Positions 44,476 through 57,258 are shown, numbered from the stretch's first letter. The stretch is DNA of 64,000 bases from Oegoconia quadripuncta (GCA_949316235.1 OX438744.1:34468778-34532777); one strand, 5' to 3'. A program made the numbers and translations. The notes: generated by a model not told the origin, from the letters alone.

Positions 44476-47400
44476 GCAACCACAGTAGTCGGGTAAAGTA
44501 CTTGGACTCGTCTTTGGCTCAGGGTTTAGGGTTGACAATAATTACCGACCTGTTTTGGATCGATATGGGTTTCGCACATCGTCACTGGGCCTGCTTGGTC
44601 CACGGCTCATACATGTGCATTCAGCGGGATGTGTCTGTTATTGCTACGATTTTATTTCAGAAAACACATCATAATCATATCAAAAATCTTATTTTCGGTA
44701 ACTGAACTGAGTGAATGCAATGGTAGGGGTATTTTTTGTAATTTTAAACGCTCTTCCATTTTACAAAAATGTAAGTCCTTAAACCACAGTTTAGTAAAAC
44801 TAAAATTGAATTTTTTTACATTATGGTAGTGTTTGTGTGTGCATGCAGAATATAATACCATCATCACTTTTATACGTCGTCACTGTTGGGGCACAGCCTC
44901 CTTGCATTGGAAGATATGTGGCTCTCACAGTGCGCATTGGTGGATTTGTGTCACACTAATGGCCACCGACTTGGCTAACGACGGCTTTGAAAACAATGGA
45001 GACCGTCTATTTCGTAAACAGTCGTACAGTATGGGACTCATTATAATCCCCTTTATTAATTAGTGCAAATTAAAGGTACATAAGTTTTTTTATTTAATTC
45101 AACGAAAACCTATTTTCGATATTGAAAATTTGTCTGTAAAAACTTACCAACCGCTAATATATTTATGGATAAAAAATTAAAATAGACGTTACTTTACAAG
45201 CTCACAAGAATCCCCTCCACGTTCCGAAAACACGTAAACACCGCACATCCCTCCATAAACAAACCGGCGAACCAATCAACGCCTATACAATCAATTATCC
45301 CATTTAATCCACAATAAACACGAACACCCACGCCTACGCAGCGCGAAAAAACAACTAATCCACCCACTTAACGAATTGAGCCATATTTAAGTCCTGCTTA
45401 AAAGGTCTTAAAAATGATGAGGATGATTTCCATTAGGCGTGTCAACCCTAGCGTTCAATATCTAGAGAGCTTTCATCGGCTCTTACAAATCGCTTACGTC
45501 TCTTACCCCTCGCCTGCCCCTCTCTCGCCCTTGTGCTCGAGAAACGTTGAACTAGAAATGATCCTGTAGGACGCCACTTTATTTATTTGCCGTGCGTGTA
45601 TAAACACTGGTGGTAGAAGTATTTTGAAATATGCGGCTGTAACACTGTCATAATATATGTAAAGTAGATACATATTTTACTTAGTATTTATTGTTATAAA
45701 TGATTTCTTAGATTATCCTTCTTTCACGTCGCTACTTAATAATACAATTTTTACAAAATTATAGTTGCACGCAAAAGGACATAGGCTACTTTAAAAGGCT
45801 TAAAAAGAAATATACGTCGCGGGCGTAAGCTAGCCTTCTGTTTGCAAACCAGAATTACTATATCACTGCAGATAGGTACTCGCAATAAGGTGGAGATTTT
45901 GGGTAATCAATCAATCGCTCTTCGGTGATTGATTCAAGCACGTACATAAAGGTGTATGTATCTAAGGGTTATACATATCTAAACTCTATTTGACTTACGA
46001 AGCGCTATTTGACAGGTGTATTCACGTTTGTTGTGTTTGTGGATAAATTGTATAATGTTTTGGATTGATTTTAGTTTTTTTTTCAAATGATTTACAACCA
46101 GTAACAAGGGCTTAATTTACAATTTATGTAAAACGTATAGTTTCGTTATCAAGAGTGTCCAATGGGACTTACGTGAATCTGGAGACAAATATGTCCTAAT
46201 GTATCGCTGAACTCTAAAGACAAAAAATTGTTTTCTTTGCCACATGTTGAGGACGCGAGAAATGTTGCCAACGCCGCCGTCCCCATGTTTCAGGAGAAAC
46301 TTATGTGTTATGGTTGTCGTTTTGCCTGTTTTATGGGAGACGTACCGTATGTTATCTCTTATAGATTTTTTACGGGTAGTTACTTTTGATTGAGATGTCG
46401 CTATAAAACTTTGAAGACGTTTTTGAAGGTGACAATTACTATTATATTGGGTATTTACCTATGAAATTGGAGTTTTTTTCTTCGTTAGTCATATGTACCA
46501 ATTCCTGCGATTTTCAAAGCTATATCCAAATTTGTTTTTTTATTTGGAAAATGGAATATTATTTCAAGGTTTCATATGAAATATTTTTTAATTTCTGGGC
46601 TAAATCACATAGGTAATAAAAAAAATTTGAATAGAGCTCTTTTCATGTGCTTCCCATAATCATTTCTTAGATTCGCTGAAACTTTTATAAAGCGGTTACT
46701 TTTAAAAATTAACGCTGCCTATACTTAACTTAATGTTACTCGATAATACACACAAAGTTTGGCTAAATTTGTATTTGCCGTTCCCAAAAAAAAACCAAAA
46801 ATGTTTGTATGGAGAAAACAGTTTTAATGAAATTCTTCATATAAAACGCCAATTTCATAGGTAAGGACCTAATATTTTCGTTAAGTATAATACGTAACTT
46901 CCCAACACATAGATAATATTACATACATGTATTGAGAATCTGTTTTCCTACATACACGTCCACCCTATTTCTTCCTTTATTTAGTGTAGAATCCATGGTA
47001 GAAATAGAGTCACGAAAAGTATCGTCTATATACACTATTACTTTAATACGCGCGGGGTGTCGATTTTTGCTCAAAGGAGTCGCAGTGGAAGTATCTTAAA
47101 GTTGGGTTGGTCGTAAATCTGCTAAAGTTCGGTGTGTTCATACAAATTTTCTAGATTTAACCTAATTAGATTTTCTTTGGGAATCAATAAACATTTGATA
47201 GTAACCATCTTATATAGTTACTGTTCTAGAGAAGTCGAATCTTTAAAAGCTGTGTGAGGGGCAGCGGCGACATTGTAATTTGTTAAAGTGACGATATCTC
47301 CTTTTACCCTTCCTCGTAGGGACATTTTATCTTTGGCATTCTATAGCTTAGCCTTTATGTGCAGCATTGTTGCTTTTGTAATAGTCTTTAAAGTTATACG

Positions 47401-48563
47401 CTATAAGGTTAGTTTTTCTATCAGATAGTTGCAATATCTTTGCTTATTATTCTAATTCAATCCTTGTTTACTTTGCCTGACCCGTGCGTAACTTGAGAAC
47501 AATATATTAAAGTAGTGTATCCTAATGTAAAGTAAAGTAATCCCTGACAGCTGTTAAGAAAACTTGTTTTAAAACAATTACTGTCCGTACTGAATGGACA
47601 AAAGGTACGATTTGAAGAAGATTCTTTTGGTATTGTCCTTACCACAAAAAAAATAACAACGGAGAGAAAGAAAGACACGCTTTGTAAATCAGTAGGAAAG
47701 GGTTCTAGTGTTTGTAGCATTTAAAACAGTGTGTGTCACTCAATCTAACGCTCTGATTGGCCCTCACATAAGCGAAAACACTAATCTGAAAACGATGTGC
47801 TTTTATCTTGTAATCTCGTACCTTGGCGCTGCACACTTTATGCACAATGTCCAGATATCGAAACGGTAGGCGTGGCCCTGTCATTCATTGTTAATCGTAT
47901 TCACCATTGAGCTCTGTTCATATGTTTCGATGATAATTCCTTAGCAGCGACACCCACGGGATGAAATGCGTTCTTTTCTACGTCGGAAAGTACACAGTAT
48001 CTAGTGCCTAATCAATCATTATAATATAATGTATTCCATATTTCGTGGGCTGGACTTACAGCACAAAGTCGTTATGACAATTTTCATTTTAACGATATAC
48101 CAAAATGTCACAGTTATCCATCAGACTTAGTGAATAGTCTATGTTACCCCTTTTATAAAATAGATAGAACAATAGTGGCGCTACGCCTCATTAGACTCTT
48201 TGTTTTTTTTTACGATAAAACAAAATACTTAAGCTATAGGTAAGTAGATACTTGCAATGTTAATCTAAGATTTGAAAGAAAATCCGAAAACATCGCAAAG
48301 TCAATACCGTTAATATTAATGGAAAGAAACACCATGGAGAACGACGCGATGACAAAAATTGGCAACCTTAAAACTCACTAAAATATTAGCGTGGAAATGT
48401 GTCGGACCTTATCAAGCGGCTTTTAGCGAACGCCAGTATCCCGTGTTTAGAAAATAATGGGGAAAATTACTCGTGAGAGACTTTTGAGATATCAAGGACG
48501 AACGTCGTATTTTTAGGCGTGAAATTGGATATAATGACGAACCCATAAGTGTAGCTAATATTG
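44476..48563. other. About 4 kb without recognised genes or transposons
   Basis: Mixed AT-rich and moderately GC-rich DNA (45170-45560, 46230-46370 and 47220-47340 are GC-raised). No frame resembles a known protein. 'ggcataggctac..cgtcgcgggcgtaagctagc' near 45780-45832 is a scrap of a repeat E-like terminus. Confidence 0.4.
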
Positions 48564-48855
48564 TACAGTCGCGGAATGTAAAGGTTCGTCAGCTTTCAAA
48601 TACTTTAATTTGACACTTAGGAAGCACATGTTATTTAAACTAAGTAACACACCCAAATGTTGCATAGAAAATTATGCTTAACTCTTTGACGACAGGGTTC
48701 ATATTTAGCCGAACTAGTGTTCCTTGACTATGAATAATTGAGCTAGAACCTTTTTATTAGTTTGACCTGCCAGTGTTATTGAATGTAAAATCAACAACTT
48801 GTCTACAAGCAATAGTCAACTTTAAGATGACGAACCTTTTCATTCCGCGACTGTA
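48564..48855. mobile_element. Mariner-like MITE, CAGTCGCGG ends, TA target
   Basis: TACAGTCGCGGAATGTAAAGG at the left (48564 onward) is mirrored by 'cctttt.cattccgcgactgta' ending at 48855. The inverted repeats are about 32 bp ('ggttcgtca' against 'tgacgaacc'). TA lies at both ends, as for Tc1/mariner. Immediately after, 'cagtcgcggaaac' at 48856-48868 repeats the terminal motif, so a second end abuts this one. No transposase. Confidence 0.65.
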
Positions 48856-49079
48856 CAGTCGCGGAAACAATTAGTTTCGACATTGCTTAGTCTAAATATT
48901 GCAGATTTTTGCGCATCTGGTACCTAATAATTAGGCAATACACACAAGTTGAAACTTTAATCTCTTTATCTGTGAGTTGTAAAAGTTTGATAAGGTAGGT
49001 ACTGTGAGTCATTGGAGTAAGCAAAGCACCCATCTGCGACAGCCATCCCGTTTGCCCAGGCTTAGATAGCTCCCAACGA

Positions 49080-49328
49080 CCACCTGTTTGGTGTAGTGGT
49101 TAGAAGCTGACTGCTGTACCAAGAGATCGCGGGTTCGAATCCCGTTAGTGGCATATGTTTGTATGATGAATACAGACATGTGTTCCCGAGTTATGGATGT
49201 TTTTCATTTCATTTCATTCAAAAAATATATTTGTGTAGTTTATCAACCATCTGGTATCCATAATACAAGCCTAGTTGCTTAGTGTGGAACAAGATGGCGC
49301 TGTGTGTATGTGCAAAGTATTTATTATA
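49080..49328 (+). repeat. SINE-C, full length
   Basis: Head 'cctgtttggtgtagtggtta', B box 'tcgcgggttcgaatcccg', 'atacagacatgtgttcccga', 'tcaaccatctggtatccata', tail 'aagatggcgctgtgtgtatg'. It is very similar to the 43.8 kb copy. The variant head lacks a few bases after the A box. Confidence 0.78.
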
Positions 49329-49635
49329 TTATTATAATGGAAAGATATGCAAATCGGATCTTATGAGAGGTGTTTAGCAATAGCAATAACATTCATCAAC
49401 AAGCTCATCTCACAAATTGATAGAATGGGGCTTATCCATCACGCGAACCTTGGCGATCTGACCGTCAGTGTTTTCGAGCGGCTCCTGTAAGTCACCAGCA
49501 CTCGCAAAAAAAATCTACTCTTAGTCATCTTAAGTCTGACCATGTCGGATATTAGGCAAAATCGTATTTCTGCAATTAGTGTATAAGTCTGTAGCTGTAG
49601 CTGTACAACGTTAAAAAAATTTGTGTTCAATCACA

Positions 49636-50125
49636 ACTAATCCCAACGAATATAATAAATGCGAAAGTTTGTGTGTATGTATGTTTGTTACCTCTTCCCG
49701 CCTATACGGCTGAACGGATTTGGAAAAAATTTGGTGGGTAGACAAAAAGAAAGAAAGAAAGAAATTATTTATTTGCCAGAATACAGTTTACAAGGTCTGA
49801 TAAGAAATTTAGGAATCATGTCTTCAATCTGCATGCAGATAGATGTGCAAAATATGATTGGTGACACTTTACATAGCATTCTGATAATTTAAATATTCCT
49901 TAACATCATAGGAACACTTTGCCTGAAGCAATTGTATCAATCGAATTTTAAACATTATGTCATTAACTAATTTTATTTCGTCAGGCAGATTGTTATACAA
50001 TATTATACACATATTATAAACATTATTTTCATAAACAGATTAGGTCCAGGATTAATATAAAGGCAAATTTTTTTGCTGAACCAATTTTGATAAAATCTTC
50101 CACGCGGGCGGGAAGCTAGTAATAT
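49636..50125 (+). repeat. Repeat E interrupted by a LINE fragment
   Basis: Left part 'aatcccaacgaatataataa', 'atgcgaaagtttgtgtgtat', 'cctcttcccgcctatacggc' stops at 'tggtgggtagacaaa' (49745). It resumes as 'cagattaggtccaggattaa' at 50035 and ends 'cgggcgggaagctagta'. The inserted piece is described separately. Confidence 0.65.
49746..50034 (-). mobile_element. LINE 3' fragment nested in repeat E
   Basis: Begins (plus strand) with the simple tail 'aagaaagaaagaaagaaatt' and 'atttatttgccagaatacag'. That is a LINE 3' end in minus orientation, like 'gatagatagataaagcattt' at 55971. It continues to 'cataaa' at 50034. Non-coding 3' UTR only. The family is unknown. Confidence 0.55.
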
Positions 50126-50290
50126 TATAAATGCGAAAGTTTGTGTATGTATGTATGTATAATACCTCTTCACGGCTAAACGTCTGGACAGATTTGGTTG
50201 AAATTTTGGTTGGTAGACAGATTAGGACCTGAATTAACATCCCGGAAAAGGGACTGGTCCCTATAGGAAAGGTATTATTAGTGGGATTAC
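50126..50290 (+). repeat. Second repeat E copy, head to tail with the first
   Basis: 'ttataaatgcgaaagtttgt', (GTAT)n, 'cctcttcacggctaaacgtc', 'gaaattttggttggtagac', 'ctggtccctataggaaaggt'. It starts exactly where the previous E ends ('gctagtaatattataaatgc'), so the pair is a tandem array or a shared-end insertion. Confidence 0.6.
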
Positions 50291-52297
50291 TTTTGAGTCG
50301 TGGAGTAACGGATTTGGTAGTACAACGAATTCTGCGTGGACGGAGTCGCGTGTAACACCTAGTTCCGTATACATTTATCCCCTTACTCTTACTTGTACAG
50401 AATTTAGTAATGGAACGCGAGCGAGATAAACGCCAAATTATTAGTGATGGAACGTAAAAATTTTTACGTGTTACGACGCTTGTGCTCTATTCTTTTTTAT
50501 TTCCACTGAACATAACCAATTACCAGAACTGTGGAGTTGCGTTAAAAACACGTCACAATACATTTTTCAACCGAAGCCTGTTGTACGCGTACTTTGAAAC
50601 AAGTCATAATCCCCCCCAATCTAGTAAGTAAACAGAGTTGTTTGCTCGCCACTCAGCCTTACCTCGTACCTGACCCGGGAATTTCCCCGAGCTTTCGTGA
50701 AATAACTTCATAAATCTGATACTCGAATTGTATGTTTTCGATTACTCGGTTTTCTGAATTGTTTGAGTAACTAGTGCTTTGAGAGTTGAAGCTATAGCTT
50801 GGGGTTAAAGCTTTTTGCTTGGCTAATGGAGTAGGCATGTAATTTTGGTTTTAATTTCACGAATATATAGTCGACTAACATTTTAATACTGAATAAAACA
50901 CGTGAACTTGGTATTCAATTTTGAATGGATCGATAACTTATGGCACTGAAACGTGGTGGCTGGCCCTGGGCGGGACTTGCCCACTCTATGGTTCCTGGGA
51001 AATATAATGGCGCATGTGACAATAGTTTTCTTAATTTACGTACCTATTTAATTTAGCAGAAGATGTCTGTCTAGATGGTTTCGGAAATGCACATGATTTG
51101 ATATTATTTAATTAAAAAAAAAAGAAGTAGGTTGTCAATTTGTCGCGTATGTATATGTAATAATGTAAACAAAACTCTGTTTAGTTTCTTCACGGTACCT
51201 AGCAATCTTTTATTCTATAAACATTGTGTGTTTCCATTCGTTCTGCCAACAAATTGAGAATGTTCCGTGAAGACTGGAGTGTACACGAGGATTTATGTAG
51301 AACATAAAGCTTCCAGTATAAATAGGACTCGCTGCGTTCACATTTCCGGTAGCGTCGCGCGGCCAGCTAACACTGGTCGTGTAACGGTGGGCGTACCGTC
51401 AACTGTAGTCATGTGCAGTATTACTAATTGTCAAGCTAGGTAATGGATTTACACACAGTCTATATGAAAATAGAGTAATGAATAGTACTATGGCTATCAC
51501 ATCATCGTCAACATATTATAAGTCCGCGGCGGGACCAAGGCTTAGTGGCGGTACCTTCATATAAGCCCAAAGGCCCGGCTTGCCTTACTAAATACTGCTC
51601 AGGACTATTAACCATTTAAACTATATAGGAAATCTTTGATTTAAATATTTGTTTGTTTGTAAAATTAATTATTATACAAAGTAACACACATCATACTTGT
51701 GAAACCGAAACGCCGTGCTTGGTTACCTAACCAATTTCACTAGCTGTGTAAACATCCCAAAAACATTGTCGGGCAAGCCTTAGTTTGAAACTCTAGGCAC
51801 GCCACTGCCACTGCCAAAAGAGATATCTTACTCTTTTGCGATAAGAGTGATAGCTCTGGGAGAATTTGCCCTAACCGCCAATCTCTTAGTTGTCATTTAC
51901 AATATCCGCGTGAGGTTGCTATCCAGAAACGCAGATATTGCTGCCAGCATTTTGGGTACCTTCAACTCACTGCGACGGTTTAGGCACAGATAAGATAATA
52001 GTTAACTAACCGTGCTTAAGACATTTTTTATTTTTTATTGTTACTTATATATATTTGTAATACCTAATAAAAAGTATTTATTCATCACAAAGAACATAAG
52101 TATACAGGACAGTCGGAAATTACTTAAATTTAAAATATTGTCATAAATGGGTAAGGACTCACCTGTGTTGCTGGTTTTCAGTCCTTTAGCAAAGTAGTTG
52201 CTGCCACCAAAGAAGGAAAGAATAAGCGACTTTCCAATCGTATTTTTATTTATGGATATAATATTCTAAAAATTATTCCAGCGATTTCTGTGCCATG
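50291..52297. other. Anonymous DNA with small repeat scraps
   Basis: 'cgtggacggagtcgcgtg' at about 50337 is a repeat E-type terminus. 'cttatggcactgaaacgtgg' at 50937-50956 matches the YGTETW codons of the RTE fragment at 37.7 kb. 51520-51600 and 51880-51990 have GC-raised scraps of unknown origin. No gene. Confidence 0.4.
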
Positions 52298-52425
52298 GGT
52301 GTCGACTAAACTAAAACCAGATTTGGAGTGGTGCCGTCGCATCGTACTGTTCCAGGGAAAGAGAGACAGTACTACTTTAATCTGGTTTTAGTTTAGTTTA
52401 GTTCGTGTACAGCCGAATCGACACC
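52298..52425. mobile_element. Second copy of the GGTGTCG-ended MITE
   Basis: Right end 'cgtgtacagccgaatcgacacc' (shortened here to its ends cgtgtac and cgacacc) and core 'ccagggaaagagagacagta' match the nested copy at 35.96-36.09 kb in opposite orientation. The left end jumps from GGTGTCG straight to 'actaaactaaaaccag', so about 17 bp of the left repeat is deleted. Confidence 0.65.
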
Positions 52426-52669
52426 AGTATCACCTTGTATTATATAGAAGTATATACTGATAAAATTATTTTTTGTTTCAGGTAAATCTACTTCTACTTC
52501 ATCAAAAACCACCAGCGAGGTATTCAACACTGAGATTACCTAATTCTAATAATTTAACTTCAGTTCTGTTCATAATAAAAAAAAATTAATAACATACACT
52601 TATATTTATATAAGTATTTATATGTACGTATGGACTGGGTCGTTGAAACAAAATAAAATAAAACTTCGA
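52426..52669. other. Anonymous AT-rich DNA
   Basis: Nothing recognised. Confidence 0.35.
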
Positions 52670-52918
52670 AAATCCTGAAAGACAAACATATCATCCAAAT
52701 ACACCAAAAAATTGCGTTAGAAGCTAAATCTTCGAAATTATTTAACCGATTTTCATCAATGGCTAAGAACTCCCAGAGTTTAGTCTGTAATATAAAAAAA
52801 ATCCCACTCAAATCGGACAACGCATTACTTACTTACATACACAAAGACTGGACACAGACACAACTCTGTCAAATACATAACACCCGCCGTTTTTCGTTTG
52901 TGGTTAAAAAGTAAGGAA
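52670..52918 (+). repeat. Dispersed repeat N, near complete
   Basis: 'acatatcatccaaatacacc', 'aaccgattttcatcaatggc', 'cactcaaatcggacaacgca', 'cacccgccgtttttcg' and the end 'gtggttaaaaag' give the whole order of this family. No coding. Confidence 0.65.
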
Positions 52919-54884
52919 ACGAAACGATGTAAGAAACTATACAATAAAATAATTTATTATTGCCAATCCATCTACTTCAGTTCCAAGGTTATTCACTTAC
53001 AATTTAACTTAAATTCTATTCCAACCTATTTGTAAGTACGTACCCGCATGGTGTTGTCAACAGCCATTACTAGACCGTCACCAATCGAGCACATTGTCAC
53101 TAGACCGTGCAAAACCACAATGAAATAAAAAAAAACACGAAAATCTAACAACAATCACATAATGTGTCTATTAGTGCGCAGGAGTTTACAACCGATTTTC
53201 ACACGAGATTCAAATTAAAATCCCATCAGAAACGTATTATACTAACACCTTCGCCACCCGCGCAGTGTTTCGTGCTTTGTCTAGTACTACTACGGGTGTT
53301 GTTCTCACTCGAGAGTCGATTAGTGAGAAAACGATTAGGACCAATCACCGAATCCCGTAGAGATCGAACTAAAGACAGTGATCAATATTATAGATCAATG
53401 TTGTTTATGTAATACCAATTTTTCTGGTAGGTTTTTTTTTTATTAGCTGTCTTGGCAATTTATGCACTGATTAAGCTAAGGACACGCGTTCAGCGCCATC
53501 AACAGAACCACTACGTTGATATTGTTTGAATGAATGACGAGTGAACTAAGTAGAGCGAATGAAAGAGTGATTTACAGTACTGTTTGTTCGCTGGAAAGTT
53601 GGTCATTCACAATGAGCACTATCTTTCTGGATTCCGACTGTTAACACATATGCTAAATTATTGTTAGTTCGCTCGTTTTTTTTTTATTTATAGTTTCAGG
53701 GGCTTTTCTTACTTAATTGCTGGACAAAGAACATATGTACAGCAACATTTTTTAGTCACTAAAAACTTTAAGAGGTGATCGCCATGAATATGGACAATTT
53801 TTACTTGGGTACCAAAAAAATCAGTTGTTTCATTCCTTATGGTATTGAAATTTTGTTTGGTACATTAGATTTTTTTCGCTCTTGTCAAAGTTAGTTTCAT
53901 AGTAAAAATTGTCCTTATTTATGTGCACTTTTATCTTGAACGATTACAATTTTCGAGAATGCAGTGAATTCCAATAGTAACCCCGCACAATATCTTAAAA
54001 CCCGTTTGTACGATTCTCTTCCTAATCGACTCTACAATAACGAAATTCGAACTCCAAACCTTCACCTTTCAAACAAATTCCTCCCCAATTTTATCCGACA
54101 GAAGGTCGGTATTAGGACGAATGGGAAACCATATTCAGGACACACTTCCTTAAGACATGAAAACAGGTTTCTGTTTTTATAAAGCGATCGAGGTTTGATT
54201 TGGATTATGTTTTAGTTAAGTATTTTTAGTGGGTAGTTTAATGTTATTTGATAGAGATATACTACGCGTATACAACGGGTTTCGACTGTCTAGCTAACGG
54301 TTTCTTTGCGTAGTACTTACCTATAATGACAGCATTAACAGGGTTTATCCCGCATTGTATTCCAAACAAATATTCAAGTCCGAACTTTTCGAAACGAATA
54401 AACCGAAATTAATTATATTAGTGAAGCCTAACTAGGTAAGTGTTTCACCTGTAACAGAACATTTTGAGTGTTCATTATCCTATTTTAACCAACTAGCTGT
54501 TACATGCGACGTCGTCCGGAATTCAATGTACTGCCAAATCACTATGACTCAAGAGCATTTTTATTTTATTTTCTTGGGAAACCAACAGCTGTTTTACAAA
54601 AAAAACTGAAAGCCAATTAGAGGTTTCCACTGATATAACCTACTGAAACTTAATTAAAAATAAAACACTATACATTGCAATCAAAGAACGGTTAGAATAA
54701 TTAATCTAATTATAAACAAACTATAGATAGGATATCCTTGCATCGCCAATCCAAAAAACAAACGCGTCACAGCAGTATTAGGTTACTTTTTGGCCAAAAA
54801 AAAACGTCTACTTAATGTGTTCCTTGCTGATGTAACGCTAGTACAAAACAGGTCCAAATCAAGCTCTATCCAAATCTATCTATC
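52919..54884. other. Anonymous DNA
   Basis: No gene or good repeat. 53240-53400 is GC-raised and open on the plus strand (82 codons) without recognisable content. 54346-54356 'cagggtttatccc' recalls the MITE end at 13.47 kb. Confidence 0.35.
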
Positions 54885-55275
54885 TATAATATCAAACCAA
54901 ATCAAGCATTCCCACTAATAATACCTATTCTACAGGAACCACTCTTTTCCGGGATAAAAAGTAGCCTATATAATCCAGGTCCTAGTCTATTTCTATCTCG
55001 ACGACCGGTTGGTGTAGTGGATAGTGACCCTGTCAGCGAAAACAACATTTATTCCCGAGTCATGGATATTTATATAAATATTTATGTATGTTTATCCGTT
55101 ATCTAGTATCCATAGCACAAGCTTTGGGACTAGATCATTGGTGTAAGTGTCCGAAATAATATATTATTATTATATTATAATTCACCAACCAAATTTCAAA
55201 CAAATCCGTCCGGCCGTCCAGGCGTGAAGAGGTAACACACATATACAAATACATTCGCATTTATAATATTAGTTG
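54885..55275 (-). repeat. Repeat E interrupted by SINE-C
   Basis: The left part on the plus strand, 'cactaataatacctattcta' to 'ccaggtcctagtctatttct', and the right part 'ttcaccaaccaaatttcaaa' to 'catttataatattagttggc' are consecutive pieces of a minus-strand repeat E. They are split by the SINE at about 55003-55178. Confidence 0.65.
55003..55178 (+). repeat. SINE-C inside repeat E, 'gtgtaagtgtccgaaat' tail
   Basis: Head 'ccggttggtgtagtggatag' with A box. The B box is deleted ('aacaacatttattcccgag'). Body 'gtttatccgttatctagtat' and 'ggactagatcattggtgtaa' follow, then the tail and (TTA)n. Loss of the B box means this copy could not be efficiently transcribed by Pol III. Confidence 0.7.
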
Positions 55276-55970
55276 GCATAAGTTTTGGCATTTCATAAAG
55301 AAGAGATTATCCATTTCACTTTATATTATTTCCTAGATCTTAGTAAACCTTGACTGGCAACAATCAAGTCCTGAAATTTCCTAACAAAAAGCGGTTGACT
55401 TTCGAAGATACTTTTTCAATTTCGATTTTTATCTCTAAATGAAGTATAGAACTATTTTGTGGGAAACTAAAAACGCTAATAAAATAAGCTCCCGCGAACT
55501 TTGCTCCATAAAAGCGGACTTTAAAACTTTTTCTATCAATTTTATGCTCTCTCAAACCACCCCAAACGCTGGGTTACGCGTAATCCGCGTATGTAAAGCT
55601 TGTATACATAAAGTAGCGAATGAAAGGAGAGTAAGCAAAACAACTTTTAAACTAACTTTTGCTAGCGGGTCTGCTTTAGTACAGTGAGTAAAATGTGTAA
55701 TCCTGATTCTAACAGTGACGTGTCTTTAGATTTACTTCCACTGAAGTTTACCATTTCGTTTATTAGGGTGCTAGCATAGATCAATAACTGTAAAAAATCC
55801 GATCGGAACGGATCAAGTTTGCGTTCCGTCGCAGTTTTCAAGCAAGTGGAAAATACTCACTCAAATAAAACTATTTTTGTAGGTATTTAGAAATACAAAA
55901 CACTTATATTGCTGTATAAATATATGTTTATGTCTTTTAAATGTATATTTTTGTTATCACTTTTAAATAA
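55276..55970. other. Anonymous DNA
   Basis: No supported gene. Overlapping short frames at 55364-55687 on both strands have no recognisable domains. Confidence 0.35.
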
Positions 55971-56095
55971 GATAGATAGATAAAGCATTTATTTAAGCCA
56001 CTGCATTTACACAACTACACAATTTTTAAATTACAAAGAAATATACATACAAATAAAAGAAAAGAATAGAAAATACAAGTAAGTTTAAGTAAGTA
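55971..56095 (-). mobile_element. LINE 3' end with GATA tail
   Basis: Plus strand 'gatagatagataaagcattt' then 'atttaagccactgcattta' looks like a minus-strand LINE 3' terminus with tetranucleotide tail, similar in build to 49746. No coding remains. Confidence 0.45.
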
Positions 56096-56134
56096 AGTTC
56101 TTTTAGTGTGCCGCAGTAGCACACTAAAAGAACT
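56096..56134. repeat. Perfect hairpin, 16-bp arms, 7-base loop
   Basis: 'agttcttttagtgtgc' and 'gcacactaaaagaact' are exact inverted copies around 'cgcagta'. This is a possible element end or cruciform. It lies next to the LINE tail above. Confidence 0.7.
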
Positions 56135-56513
56135 CATTTTAGGATCATAACTTCTTTTGACTATCACTACTACTAAGGTTAAAATATTCCTTGTAGTGTA
56201 ATACAACTTCGAAATCGTTTAATTAAATAAATATTAAAGTAATGACTACGCCTAACTTTGTAAAAAAAATGTATTGCACTGTTATAAAATAATTTTACTA
56301 TAACAAAAATGTAATCACTGCAAAGCGGTTACCGTGAAAAAAAACACCATTCGTTTCCATTTTCAAATTTATGTTAAATAACTTAAAATAAAACAATAGA
56401 CACCGCGTATTTCATGAAAACAGTTGCAAAGAGGCGAATTTTTAAATCTCTGACATAATTTTGGTATGGACAGACAGAGATGACGAAAGGTTCCATCTAT
56501 ATTAGTTGCTTAC
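56135..56513. other. Anonymous AT-rich DNA
   Basis: Nothing recognised. Confidence 0.35.
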
Positions 56514-56521
56514 GAAACCAT

Positions 56522-56852
56522 AGATTTTTTTTTATGCACAACGGGTTAGCACTTGACCTCTATCACACCTGATGTTAAGCGAAGATGAGGCCGGAGATGG
56601 AAGCGTACTCACCCGGAAACCCAAATATTTGGGAAACTGGCTATCTGATCTCTGACAACCGGAACACAACAATGCTATTGACATTGCTATTTGGCGGCAA
56701 ATTTAGATAAGATTTTGGTAGCTAGCCAGGCGGACATTTAAAATGCCCTACCACCAACCAAATCGAGTATACATGTGCCCCGCTGGGGATCGAACCCGCG
56801 ACCTCCGATTCGTAAATCCTATGTTGTTTACATTGAGCCACGGAGGCGGTTA
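56522..56852 (-). repeat. SINE-B, full length, with target duplication
   Basis: AAACCAT at 56515-56521 and 56853-56859 flanks the element exactly. Head 'cctccgtggctcaatgtaaa', B box 'ggttcgatccccagcggg' (minus strand) and the tail 'gtgcataaaaaaaa' are intact, with few changes from the 35.6 kb copy. One of the two youngest-looking SINE-B copies here. Confidence 0.8.
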
Positions 56853-56869
56853 AAACCATTTTTCACCGA

Positions 56870-57045
56870 CTTTCGAGTGTATGTATGTAGATTTCTATGT
56901 TACCTCCTGTAGCCTAAACAGCTTGACCGATTTTGTAATGCATGGAGTAGAATATAATATACACTTTGTGGCATAAAATGTAACATGGCGCCCGTGAAAT
57001 ACCTAATATGCTGTCGGGTTTTTTGGTTTTAAGTTCATATTGCTA
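56870..57045 (+). repeat. Dispersed repeat D
   Basis: 'gtatgtatgtagatttctat', 'cctgtagcctaaacagcttg', 'taacatggcgcccgtgaaat', 'gctgtcgggttttttgg'. See 6090 and 34520. Confidence 0.6.
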
Positions 57046-57061
57046 TTCACGATCTAATTAA

Positions 57062-57258
57062 AAAGCTACCACCATCTTATCTAAATCTGCCGCCAAGCAG
57101 CAATGTTATTAACATTGTTGTGTTCCGGTTGTCAGAGATAAGATAGCCAGTTAAATAAGATGGGGTTTCCGGGTCAGTACGCTACCACCTCATCTCTTCT
57201 TCACTAACATCAGGTGAGATTGAGGTCAAGTGCAAACCAGTTGTGCATAAAAAAATAT
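57062..57258 (+). repeat. SINE-B, head missing
   Basis: Starts at 'agctaccaccatcttatcta', continues 'tgttccggttgtcagagata', 'catcaggtgagattgaggtc' and ends 'gttgtgcataaaaaaatat'. It directly follows repeat D, as does the SINE-B at 34755. Confidence 0.72.
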
